Origin: Fluviicola sp.
Lineage (GTDB): Bacteria > Bacteroidota > Bacteroidia > Flavobacteriales_D > Crocinitomicaceae
Length of the DNA stretch: 64,000 bases
Assembly: GCF_039596395.1 (NCBI RefSeq)
Contig: NZ_JBCNJT010000001.1
Span: 903,315 to 967,314, forward strand
Direction of reading: 5' to 3'
The stretch's first letter is position 1. Each line of letters opens with the position of its first letter. A program made the translations under genes and the position numbers. The notes under the pieces were generated by a model. The model was not told the origin of the DNA and made no database searches. It was given only the letters and a program-made list of their open reading frames with translations. Shown here in pieces: positions 8,590-15,457 of this stretch.

Positions 8590-9552
8590 TTAGATCTTGC
8601 TGATGCGAGTTCGTGCAATTCCTTCGGAAGTGCTTGTTTCAATCAGGTACGTTCCGGCCTGGACCGCGCTTAAATCAATTTCCTGGATTCCGTTTGTTTG
8701 TTGGGATAAGATCAATTCTCCCGACAAAGCGTAAACATTGATTTGTCCGTTGGCAGATTTAACCGTGAATTTTCCCGTAGAAGGGTTCGGATAAACTTCC
8801 TGGCTCGCAAGGCTTAATTTGTTCAGGGAAGCGGTTCCGTATGTGATATTATCCAAGGCAAAATAAGCCGGAGTATTGATTCCCCAGGAACCTACATCGG
8901 AAGATTCCAGTTCGAATTCCAGGAACTGAACTTCTCCCAGTGAAGTCAGGTCAACAGTTTGCCAGGTATTTACAATATAATCTTGTGCATTAGTTGCAAA
9001 ACGGTAATCTGCCAGGTAGAAAACAACCGTATCCGTTGTGTTGCTTTGAGCATCTTTCCCGATGATCAATAAACGGAACCAGTCCTCACCGTTTGTTCCG
9101 TCAGGATTTCCCTGAGCATTATTCGGTGAACCGAATACTTTCCCGAAAGCATCACCGTCGCGCATGGAAATAGCAGCGTATGTGGTATTTGTCAACTGAA
9201 TGCTGCTCAATACTTTTTCAGATCCGAAATCGATGGATGAGTTCCCGTAGTTGACAGCATAATTCTGGCTTCCGTTTCCTCCTGTTCCGGTAAAAGCGGA
9301 AAAGTCGTTGGTGTATCCGGCAGTAGTGACATCTGTGGAACTGGAGTAGATAAATCCTCCGGACCAGTAGCCGGAATAGCTGTTTTCAAAATAAACTCCA
9401 CCGGAAGTAAATCCTCCTGTAGAATCTGAACCGTCCCAATGTGTGTTGGGAGCAAGTGTTAAGTCGTCGAACGTAACAACCGTTTGGGCTTGTGTGTATT
9501 GGATGCAGAATACACTAACTGCAAGTAACATTTTTTTCATTGCCTTAAGCAT
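8590..9552 (-). CDS. DUF4465 T9SS surface protein (possible corrinoid-binding, BtuH-like)
   Basis: A signal peptide (ending YTQAQT) precedes a DUF4465 domain (residues 25-240), recognisable from FDDLTLAPNTHWDGSD, GGFIYSSSTDVTTAGY, GNGSQNYAVNYG and the calcium-site-like SWGINTPAYFALDNITYG. A T9SS type A tail (YPNPSTGKFTV, ending RTRISKI) follows. DUF4465 proteins often lie in B12-regulated loci, and I recall that some (BtuH in Bacteroides) bind B12 at the cell surface as lipoproteins. Here export by T9SS replaces lipidation. It is the first gene after the riboswitch, with a leader of about 100 bases. An alternative start at 9540 (MKKMLLAV) gives the same mature protein. Confidence 0.85.
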   Translation of the reverse strand: MLKAMKKMLLAVSVFCIQYTQAQTVVTFDDLTLAPNTHWDGSDSTGGFTSGGVYFENSYSGYWSGGFIYSSSTDVTTAGYTNDFSAFTGTGGNGSQNYAVNYGNSSIDFGSEKVLSSIQLTNTTYAAISMRDGDAFGKVFGSPNNAQGNPDGTNGEDWFRLLIIGKDAQSNTTDTVVFYLADYRFATNAQDYIVNTWQTVDLTSLGEVQFLEFELESSDVGSWGINTPAYFALDNITYGTASLNKLSLASQEVYPNPSTGKFTVKSANGQINVYALSGELILSQQTNGIQEIDLSAVQAGTYLIETSTSEGIARTRISKI

Positions 9553-9659
9553 TTAAATGTGAATAAATAAAAGCAAATGAAAAAATCAGAGAATAAGAAC
9601 AAACTGAGAGAAGGGTTCCCTCATATTCGAACTCGACTTTAATCTGAAGTCTTCATTCA

Positions 9660-9838
9660 ATTCATCGTTCCAGGCAGGTATTCTGACTTCTCTCCGGTTA
9701 CTTCTCCTTCCCATTCCCGCAGGTGCGGGATCAGTGGATTTATTGAAGACCGTTTGATAAGAGTTACAGCTGCAGATACAGTTTCGGATTCTCACCGAAT
9801 TCCCTATTGTCTTTTGTAAACTTACAATCGAACCTAAA
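9660..9838 (-). promoter_or_regulatory. Cobalamin (B12) riboswitch
   Basis: On the minus strand the conserved core GGGAATTCGGTGAGAATCCG lies at 9785-9804. It is followed by AAACTGTATCTGCAGCTGTAA, and the 3' element GTCAGAATACCTGCC lies at 9673-9687. These are the signature blocks of the cobalamin riboswitch (B12 box). It sits between a TAnnTTTG promoter and the DUF4465/BtuB/propeller operon, and should switch that operon off when adenosyl- or another cobalamin is abundant. The exact ends and the expression-platform mechanism cannot be fixed by eye. Confidence 0.9.
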
Positions 9839-9844
9839 ACGGGG

Positions 9845-9874
9845 CAAAGGTATCTTTTTTTTGTGAATTGCAAA
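9845..9874 (-). promoter_or_regulatory. Promoter of the B12 operon
   Basis: The minus strand shows TTTG at 9874-9871, an 18-base spacer, then TACCTTTG at 9852-9845, matching the Bacteroidota -33/-7 pattern. The predicted transcript start falls just before the riboswitch. Confidence 0.7.
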
Positions 9875-9906
9875 TTGCGAATGACGGATGCCTGATTATT
9901 TTGGAT

Positions 9907-10060
9907 GTTCAAATGTTCAAATGTTCAAATGTTCAAATACTTTTTTAAATAATTGTTTGCATCCATTTGATCATTGATCAATTGATAATTATCTTTTCAA
10001 TTTTCAATTCATTGAACTTTTGAACTGTTTTGAACCTTTTCAACCTTCTTCACATTCACC
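9907..10060. repeat. GTTCAAA/TTTGAAC intergenic hairpin 1, with four tandem 8-mers
   Basis: The left arm is four perfect tandem copies of GTTCAAAT (9907-9938). About 70 bases later the right arm carries the complementary words TTGAACTTTTGAAC and TTTTGAACC (about 10013-10041). The centre is AT-rich with TGATCATTGATCA. It fills the gap between the divergent B12 operon and the TPR gene. It is one of at least seven such elements in the window. Confidence 0.6.
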
Positions 10061-10097
10061 TTTTAATAAGTTTCAATTCCTAATTCGAAAAAAAGAT

Positions 10098-10105
10098 TAT
10101 TTTTG
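10098..10105 (+). promoter_or_regulatory. -7 promoter box for the TPR gene
   Basis: TATTTTTG matches TAnnTTTG, 22 bases before the ATG at 10128. No strong -33 element is seen. Confidence 0.45.
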
Positions 10106-10127
10106 CAACGCTTAAATAAATTTTCAA

Positions 10128-10757
10128 ATGGCAGGAACTACCAGTTTTAATGATATTAAACGTCAATTCAAAGACAACAAAAGACTTCGTTTGATCACTT
10201 ACGCAGTGGTTGGATTAATCGTTGTAATCCTTGGATACATTCTTTACAGACAATTTGTTTACGCTCCGAACAACCTAAAGGCAAACGAAGGTTACTACCG
10301 CGGGTTGAATCTGGCAGCGAAAGACTCAGTAGATGCAGCAATTGCAGAATTGGAACCGTTCGTTAAGAAAAATGACGGATATCAGGGTGGTGAAGTAGCT
10401 GAGTTTACATTGGCTCGTCAGTACATGGCTAAAGGAGATTTCCAGAAAGCATTGAAATTGCTGGAAGGTGTTAAACTGAAAGATACTTATGGTCCGGCAA
10501 TGGCACTTGGTTTACAGGGAGATTGCTACAGCGAATTGGGTAAATACAAGGATGCAATGGATATGTATATTGATGCTGCTGAAGCTAATGAGAATGAGTG
10601 GACAACACCAACTTATTTGTTCAAAGCAGGTCAGGTTGCAGAAGAAATCAAGGATTTCGAGAAAGCAAAAGAACTTTACGAAAGAATTAACAAGGATTAT
10701 TACATGTTCGGTCAACAAAAATCGATTGACAAATACATTGCAAGAGTATCCAATTAA
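10128..10757 (+). CDS. TPR membrane protein (YfgM-like topology)
   Basis: This 209-residue protein has a short cytoplasmic N-terminus (SFNDIKRQFKDNKRLR), one membrane helix at about residues 22-42, and a C-terminal domain of tetratricopeptide repeats (for example GGEVAEFTLARQYMAKGDFQKAL and YLFKAGQVAEEIKDFEKAKELYERI). The topology resembles YfgM-type ancillary proteins of the Sec translocon, but no specific motif proves that role. It lies 12 bases upstream of ribH in the same direction, a conserved neighbour arrangement in many Flavobacteriales as I recall, so they are probably co-transcribed. Confidence 0.8.
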   Translation: MAGTTSFNDIKRQFKDNKRLRLITYAVVGLIVVILGYILYRQFVYAPNNLKANEGYYRGLNLAAKDSVDAAIAELEPFVKKNDGYQGGEVAEFTLARQYMAKGDFQKALKLLEGVKLKDTYGPAMALGLQGDCYSELGKYKDAMDMYIDAAEANENEWTTPTYLFKAGQVAEEIKDFEKAKELYERINKDYYMFGQQKSIDKYIARVSN

Positions 10758-10769
10758 ATAATTAGAAAC

Positions 10770-11258
10770 GTGGCTACAAGTTTAAAAAACTTATCAGCGT
10801 TCGATAAAGATACAATTCCAAACGGTGCCGATTTTTCAATCGGCATTGTTGTTTCTGAATGGAACGGTCATATTACTTCCAAACTCCTGGAGGGAGCAAT
10901 GGAAACACTTCTGAACGCAGGAGTAAACCAATCAAACATTCATGTGAAGCAGGTTCCGGGGGCATTTGAATTGCCTTTGGGAGCTCAGTGGCTGGCGCAG
11001 AACGAACAAATCGACGGAGTGATTGCTATCGGTGTGGTCATCCAGGGAGAAACCAGGCATTTTGACTTTGTTTGTTCCGGAACAACACAGGGTATTGTAG
11101 ATGTTACCTTAAAGTACAACAAACCGGTAGGATTTTGTTTGCTGACAGACAATACGGAACAGCAATCCATTGACCGTGCAGGAGGAAAACACGGAAATAA
11201 AGGTGTGGAAGCTGCAGTGACGGTACTGCGAATGATCGAACTTAAAAGAGAATTATGA
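10770..11258 (+). CDS. ribH: 6,7-dimethyl-8-ribityllumazine synthase
   Basis: This enzyme makes the penultimate compound of riboflavin synthesis by joining 5-amino-6-ribitylamino-uracil with 3,4-dihydroxy-2-butanone 4-phosphate. At 162 residues it is the normal size. It shows VVSEWNGHIT near the N-terminus, QVPGAFELPLGA, the catalytic loop VIQGETRHFDFVCSGTTQG (His as the likely acid-base), and the C-terminal GGKHGNKGVEAAVTVLRMIEL. The start is GTG at 10770. It follows the TPR gene after 12 bases, and a GTTCAAA-type hairpin begins at its stop codon. No other riboflavin gene is in the window. Confidence 0.96.
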   Translation: MATSLKNLSAFDKDTIPNGADFSIGIVVSEWNGHITSKLLEGAMETLLNAGVNQSNIHVKQVPGAFELPLGAQWLAQNEQIDGVIAIGVVIQGETRHFDFVCSGTTQGIVDVTLKYNKPVGFCLLTDNTEQQSIDRAGGKHGNKGVEAAVTVLRMIELKREL

Positions 11259-11328
11259 ATTCAAAATTCAAAATTCAAAAGTTAGGACCTTCTCTTTTGC
11301 ATTTTGAATTTTACATTTTGAATTTGAA
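11257..11328. repeat. TTCAAAA/TTTTGAA intergenic hairpin 2
   Basis: The left arm has three copies of ATTCAAAA-type words (11258-11280), and the right arm has TTTTGCATTTTGAATTTTACATTTTGAATTT-type words (11294-11328) ending at the glmM ATG. It fills the whole 70-base gap between ribH and the mutase and could fold as one long AU-rich stem. Confidence 0.6.
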
Positions 11329-12714
11329 ATGACATTAATCAAATCTATTTCAGGAATCAGAGGAACCATCGGTGGTTCTCCGGGAGATAATTTAACTCCG
11401 ATCGATGCAGTTCAGTTTGCAGCTGCTTACGGAACCTGGCTTCGGTCCGTTTCAGGTACCGGAACATTGAAAGTAGTAGTGGGGAGAGATGCGCGCCTTT
11501 CCGGTGAAATGATTTCCACACTGGTTATTCAAACCCTTTCTGGACTCGGGATTGAAGTGATCGATTTGGGATTATCCACCACTCCGACAGTTGAAATGGC
11601 GGTTCCTTATCACCAGGCAAACGGGGGAATTATTCTGACAGCTTCACACAATCCGAAACAATGGAATGCCCTGAAGCTATTGAACAGCAAAGGAGAATTT
11701 ATTTCCGGTGCGGAAGGGGAATTGTTGCTGCAAATCGCTGCTGAAGGAAGCTTCGTTTTCGCGGAAGTGGATGATTTGGGGAAAGTAACGCCCGATACTG
11801 AAGCAATTGACAGACATATTGAAGCCATTTGCCAGCTTCCGGATGTGGATATTCCGGCAATTAAAAATGCGAACTTCAAAGTGGTTGTGGATGCCGTGAA
11901 CTCTACCGGAGGAATTTCTGTTCCGCAATTGCTGCGCAGGATAGGAGTCACCGATATCGTTGAAATGTATTGCGATCCGACAGGACATTTCCCGCATAAT
12001 CCGGAGCCTTTGAAGGAACACCTGGTAGAATTGTCTGCACGCGTGGTTTCGGAAGGCGCTCATTTGGGAATTACCGTAGATCCGGATGTGGACCGTTTGG
12101 CTTTGGTAAACGAGGACGGATCGATGTTCGGGGAAGAATATACACTGGTTGCCGTTTCGGAATACATCCTTTCGAAAAGAAAAGGCGCAACGGTTTCCAA
12201 TTTGAGTTCTACCAGAGCTTTGAGAGATATTACAGAAGAAGTAGGATGTAATTACCATGCTTCTGCAGTGGGAGAGGTGAATGTGGTAGTGAAAATGAAA
12301 GAAACCAACGCAGTAATCGGAGGCGAAGGAAATGGCGGGATCATTTACCCGGACTTACATTATGGAAGAGACTCTTTGGTTGGAATAGCCTTGTTCTTAT
12401 CGCATTTGGCGCATAAAAAAATGAGTATGACGGCGCTTCGTGCTTCTTACCCGAATTACGAAATGGCGAAGAAGAAAATCGATTTGACCCCGGGAATTGA
12501 CGTGGATGCAATCCTTGTGAAAATGGCCGACAACTATAAAAACGAAGAAGTGGATACCGTAGATGGTGTGAAAATCTATATCGGGAAAGAATGGGTACAC
12601 CTGCGTAAAAGCAATACGGAACCGATTATTCGTGTTTATACGGAAAGTAAAGATGCGCAGGCCGCTTCGGATCTGGCAGACCGCATTATCGGAGAGATAA
12701 AAGCACTGATTTGA
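11329..12714 (+). CDS. glmM: Phosphoglucosamine mutase-type alpha-D-phosphohexomutase
   Basis: At 461 residues it has all four domains of the phosphohexomutase superfamily. The phosphoserine loop is LTASHNP (Ser106), the metal loop is DPDVDRLALV, the sugar-specificity loop is GGEGNGG near 330, and the phosphate-binding loop is RKSNTEPIIRVYTE near the C-terminus. The likely reaction is glucosamine 6-phosphate to glucosamine 1-phosphate for peptidoglycan and lipopolysaccharide precursors. The N-terminus (LIKSISGIRGTIGG) and the GEGNGG loop are typical of the enzyme annotated as GlmM in Bacteroidota, but phosphomannomutase activity cannot be excluded. A second family member lies at 40591-42000. 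Confidence 0.85.
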   Translation: MTLIKSISGIRGTIGGSPGDNLTPIDAVQFAAAYGTWLRSVSGTGTLKVVVGRDARLSGEMISTLVIQTLSGLGIEVIDLGLSTTPTVEMAVPYHQANGGIILTASHNPKQWNALKLLNSKGEFISGAEGELLLQIAAEGSFVFAEVDDLGKVTPDTEAIDRHIEAICQLPDVDIPAIKNANFKVVVDAVNSTGGISVPQLLRRIGVTDIVEMYCDPTGHFPHNPEPLKEHLVELSARVVSEGAHLGITVDPDVDRLALVNEDGSMFGEEYTLVAVSEYILSKRKGATVSNLSSTRALRDITEEVGCNYHASAVGEVNVVVKMKETNAVIGGEGNGGIIYPDLHYGRDSLVGIALFLSHLAHKKMSMTALRASYPNYEMAKKKIDLTPGIDVDAILVKMADNYKNEEVDTVDGVKIYIGKEWVHLRKSNTEPIIRVYTESKDAQAASDLADRIIGEIKALI

Positions 12715-12716
12715 TA

Positions 12717-12750
12717 TCAAGGTCACTGAGCGCAGTCGAAGTGACCTTGA
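12717..12750. repeat. CACTGAGCG...GTCGAAGTG dyad, copy 1
   Basis: An 11-bp perfect outer stem (TCAAGGTCACT / AGTGACCTTGA) encloses GAGCGCAGTCGA. It lies three bases after the glmM stop and could act as its terminator. I recall this word as a dispersed intergenic repeat in many bacteria. Confidence 0.7.
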
Positions 12751-12780
12751 CAGTCTAAATCATGTATAAATAGTTTAAGG

Positions 12781-12809
12781 AGGGTTGTTGAGCAAGTCGA
12801 AATCACCCT
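12781..12809. repeat. CACTGAGCG...GTCGAAGTG dyad, degenerate copy 2
   Basis: AGGGTTGTTGAGC followed by AAGTCGAAATCACCCT keeps the core TGAGCNNAGTCGAA and a shorter stem (AGGGT/ACCCT). It is a diverged relative of the flanking copies. Confidence 0.5.
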
Positions 12810-12838
12810 GTCAAATAGGATGTCTTGAAACATTCAAA

Positions 12839-12871
12839 AAAGGTCACTGAGCGGAGTCGAAGTGACTTTTT
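12839..12871. repeat. CACTGAGCG...GTCGAAGTG dyad, copy 3, terminator-like
   Basis: AAAGGTCACT and AGTGACTTTT pair around GAGCGGAGTCGA. The hairpin is followed by a run of Ts (TTTTTTCTTTTTT), giving it the form of a rho-independent terminator on the plus strand. Confidence 0.65.
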
Positions 12872-12928
12872 TCTTTTTTGTTAAAATTCTTTTGAACGAA
12901 TTTTCCTTCCGGAAGTACTAAAGGGAAA

Positions 12929-14617
12929 TTGATTCCTATGAAAAGAGTAGTTATTGTCCTCCTGGCGATTCTCCCGAGTTTCCTCTCACTTGCAGCCAAC
13001 GACAAAGAAATTATTAAATCTTCCATCAGTGAAGTAACGGTTTATACCAGTGGTGCACAGATTTACCGCAAAGCAAATTTCAATGTAAAACCCGGTATTA
13101 CCGAACTGATCATCGAAGGTGTAAGTCCGAATATTGATCCGAAAAGTTTACAGGTCAAAGCTTTTGGCAATGTGGTGCTGATTGATTCCAAGTACCAGGT
13201 TTACTATCCGCAACCAGAAAAGATCAAATTGGAGGGGCTTCCGCTGAAAATCCGCAAAGACATTAACCTCTTGCAGGATTCCATCGACAATATCCAGTTC
13301 GACATCAAAGAGATCCAGGATGAGATCGATGTATTGAATACCTCCAAAACTATTCTGACCAACAACGGGGCGATTCGCGGACAAGGAAAAGTGAATGATT
13401 CCATCCAGTTATTGAAGCAGGCAATGGATTATTACCAGTTGAAGATGAACGAAATCAACAAAAAATTGCAGATACTCAACAAGCGGATAAAAGCAAAAAA
13501 CAACACTCTGCAGGAAATGAATACCCGCCTGACGGATCTTCAGAATTATCAATCATCGAATGCACCGAAAATTCCCGAGGGCCCGATTCACCGGATCATT
13601 GTGACATTGCAGTCCAAAGAAGTAGTTGCGGGAAGACTGGCCATTTCTTATTTGGCTTCCGGAGCTTCCTGGATTCCTACTTACGATATCCGCAGTGAAA
13701 TTACTTCCGGGAAGGTTAACCTGGCTTACAAGGCAAATATCCAGCAAAATACCGGTGAAGCGTGGAATGATGTACAATTGACCTTATCAACGAATGATCC
13801 GTACCAAAACAAGATCAAGCCCGATTTGCATCCGTGGTATGTGGATTATTACAACTTCGGAGCTATTAATGGTCGCATGAACAGTTACAGCCTGACTCCG
13901 GCGCCTTCTATACAATACGATAAAAAAGTGCTTAAAGAGGAAGCGGATGCCGAAACACTGGATATGGAAGGTGAAACTGCAGCAAACTTTACAACCGTTA
14001 TCAACCGCGTATTGTCTGCGGAATACAAGATAGATCTTCCGTATACGATTGAAAGTAATGATGAAAGTCATTTGGTTTTGGTCCGAAATGTAGACCTGAC
14101 GGCGAATTACCGTTATTACACCGTTCCTAAAATCGATCCGGGAGTATTCCTGATGGCAGAAGTGTTGAAACTGGAAGATTTACAACTGGTTCCTGCTAGC
14201 GCGAATATCTTCTTCGACGGAACTTATATCGGGGAAACATACATCGACCCTACAACCATGAACGATACCTTGAAGCTGAGTTTGGGGAAAGATCCGAACA
14301 TTGTGGCAAAACGCATTTTGCTGAAAAAAGATTACAAGGAAAAAGTGATTGGAAACGATATGGAGCGCACGTATGCTTATGAAATTTCGGTGAAGAACCT
14401 GAAAGCAAATACGATCGAATTGGTCATCGAGGACCAGATTCCTGTAACCAGTAACGGAGAAATCGTTATAGAAGCGATCAATACGGGGAAAGCTGATTAT
14501 GACAAAACGACTGGAAAATTAACCTGGACATTGGATCTGAAAACCAAAGTCACAGACAAATTTACCTACTCGTTTAAGATCAAATACCCGAAAGATCGAA
14601 ATGTCATCCTTCAATAA
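12929..14617 (+). CDS. DUF4139 (mucoidy inhibitor MuiA-like) secreted protein
   Basis: The 562-residue protein has a signal peptide (RVVIVLLAILPSFLSLAAN). The N-terminal DUF4140 module (residues 30-130) shows ISEVTVYTSGAQIYRKANF and GVSPNIDPKSLQVKAFG. A coiled-coil segment (about 105-200, with alternating Asp/Glu, Lys and Leu) follows, then the DUF4139 module (about 215-560) with SYLASGASWIPTYDIR and NTGEAWNDVQLTLST. MuiA-like proteins were named from a mucoidy phenotype; their biochemical role is unknown. Export to the periplasm or surface is predicted. It has its own terminator at 14640 and appears to be transcribed alone. Confidence 0.85.
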   Translation: MIPMKRVVIVLLAILPSFLSLAANDKEIIKSSISEVTVYTSGAQIYRKANFNVKPGITELIIEGVSPNIDPKSLQVKAFGNVVLIDSKYQVYYPQPEKIKLEGLPLKIRKDINLLQDSIDNIQFDIKEIQDEIDVLNTSKTILTNNGAIRGQGKVNDSIQLLKQAMDYYQLKMNEINKKLQILNKRIKAKNNTLQEMNTRLTDLQNYQSSNAPKIPEGPIHRIIVTLQSKEVVAGRLAISYLASGASWIPTYDIRSEITSGKVNLAYKANIQQNTGEAWNDVQLTLSTNDPYQNKIKPDLHPWYVDYYNFGAINGRMNSYSLTPAPSIQYDKKVLKEEADAETLDMEGETAANFTTVINRVLSAEYKIDLPYTIESNDESHLVLVRNVDLTANYRYYTVPKIDPGVFLMAEVLKLEDLQLVPASANIFFDGTYIGETYIDPTTMNDTLKLSLGKDPNIVAKRILLKKDYKEKVIGNDMERTYAYEISVKNLKANTIELVIEDQIPVTSNGEIVIEAINTGKADYDKTTGKLTWTLDLKTKVTDKFTYSFKIKYPKDRNVILQ

Positions 14618-14639
14618 TTGTTTTGTAGTTTGAAACAAG

Positions 14640-14674
14640 TCCCTCAGTTTGCCGGCTGGGGGATTTTTATTTTA
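14640..14674 (+). terminator. Rho-independent terminator after the DUF4139 gene
   Basis: TCCCTCAG and CTGGGGGA pair (one G-U wobble) around an eight-base loop and are followed by TTTTTATTTT, 22 bases after the stop at 14617. Confidence 0.85.
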
Positions 14675-14783
14675 GTTCAAAATGTTCAAAATGTTCAAAA
14701 TGTTCAAAATGTTCAAAATGTTCAAAATTGAGTCTTTAACTTTTGAGCCATTTTAACTCTTTGAACTTTCTTTGAACCTTTCA
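14675..14783. repeat. GTTCAAA/TTTGAAC hairpin 3, with six perfect tandem 9-mers
   Basis: Six exact copies of GTTCAAAAT run from 14675 to 14728. The complementary words (TTTTGAGCC, TTTGAACTTTC, TTTGAACC) follow at 14739-14780 and include the last codons of the minus-strand DUF983 gene. It sits between two convergent genes. Confidence 0.7.
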
Positions 14784-15169
14784 ATTGCTTCCGGATCATA
14801 CGAAAAGAAAATATTTGCCCAAATGATTTTCGACAAGGCATACAGGTAAGGACTCAGGAAAATGGAAAGCCCGGAAATGACGCAGATTTGCAGCCAGATG
14901 TTCGCTTGCGGCATAAATAAATTAAAGCTTACCCAGCAAGCTACAAAAAGTGCGACTCCCAAACCGTATGATACATACATGGCGCCGTAATAAAACCCGA
15001 TCTCTTTTTCGTATTTCAGACCACAGTTGGGGCAATATGTATAGGTTTTACCGATGTTTTTCATGGAATAGGGATGAGAAAGGAAAAAATCACCTTCCTG
15101 GCATCTGGGACATTTCATCTTGAAAATACTGTATAATCTCGATCCTTTTCCGAATAACATCTGTTGCAA
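14753..15169 (-). CDS. DUF983 zinc-ribbon membrane protein
   Basis: This 138-residue protein has two CxxC knuckles, CPRCQEGDFF (about residue 20) and CPNCGLKYEKEIGFYYGAMYVSYG (about residue 45), followed by two membrane helices (about 65-85 and 90-115). This is the standard layout of DUF983, a family widespread in Bacteroidota and Alphaproteobacteria and sometimes near cytochrome oxidase genes; its function is unknown. The C-terminal codons (FERFKESSKS) overlap the right arm of the neighbouring repeat hairpin. The ATG at 15169 is preceded by a TAACTTTG promoter box at 15190-15183. Confidence 0.85.
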   Translation of the reverse strand: MQQMLFGKGSRLYSIFKMKCPRCQEGDFFLSHPYSMKNIGKTYTYCPNCGLKYEKEIGFYYGAMYVSYGLGVALFVACWVSFNLFMPQANIWLQICVISGLSIFLSPYLYALSKIIWANIFFSYDPEAIERFKESSKS

Positions 15170-15182
15170 ATTTGAGCTGGAG

Positions 15183-15190
15183 CAAAGTTA
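15183..15190 (-). promoter_or_regulatory. -7 promoter box for the DUF983 gene
   Basis: The minus strand reads TAACTTTG, an exact TAnnTTTG match, 13 bases before the start codon. Confidence 0.5.
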
Positions 15191-15333
15191 GAAACACCCT
15201 ACAGAAGAAAAGGTGATTTACATCATGTTTTAATTTTTTTTCTGAAAAATAATCTTTTTTGAAACCTTTTGCCGGATCTCGCGTTAAGGGAAATAACGGA
15301 TCAATTATTAACATCTACAGGTTAAGGGAAAGA

Positions 15334-15369
15334 GGCTAAGTGCAGTTGCATTTGGCCTTTTTCTTTTCA
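15334..15369 (+). terminator. Orphan rho-independent terminator
   Basis: GGCTAAGTGCA and TGCATTTGGCC pair (two G-U wobbles) across a two-base loop, followed by TTTTTTCTTTTC. No plus-strand gene lies within 700 bases upstream, so it may end a small RNA transcribed from the 15190-15330 interval; the rest of this gap shows nothing else recognisable. Confidence 0.6.
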
Positions 15370-15457
15370 GATACTTGGTGTTACTCCCAGTAGGTATATG
15401 TTAATTATTCAGCTTGTTTGGTTATAATCAGTAAATTGGGAGAGCTAAAACAATAAA

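Noticed and set aside
9586-9912. A 108-codon open frame on the minus strand before the B12 operon
   Set aside because: It covers the cobalamin riboswitch and its promoter; the conserved RNA elements explain the sequence and the peptide has no family.
14675-14728. Tandem repeats that might be a CRISPR array
   Set aside because: The 9-bp units are contiguous with no spacers and there are no cas genes in the window.
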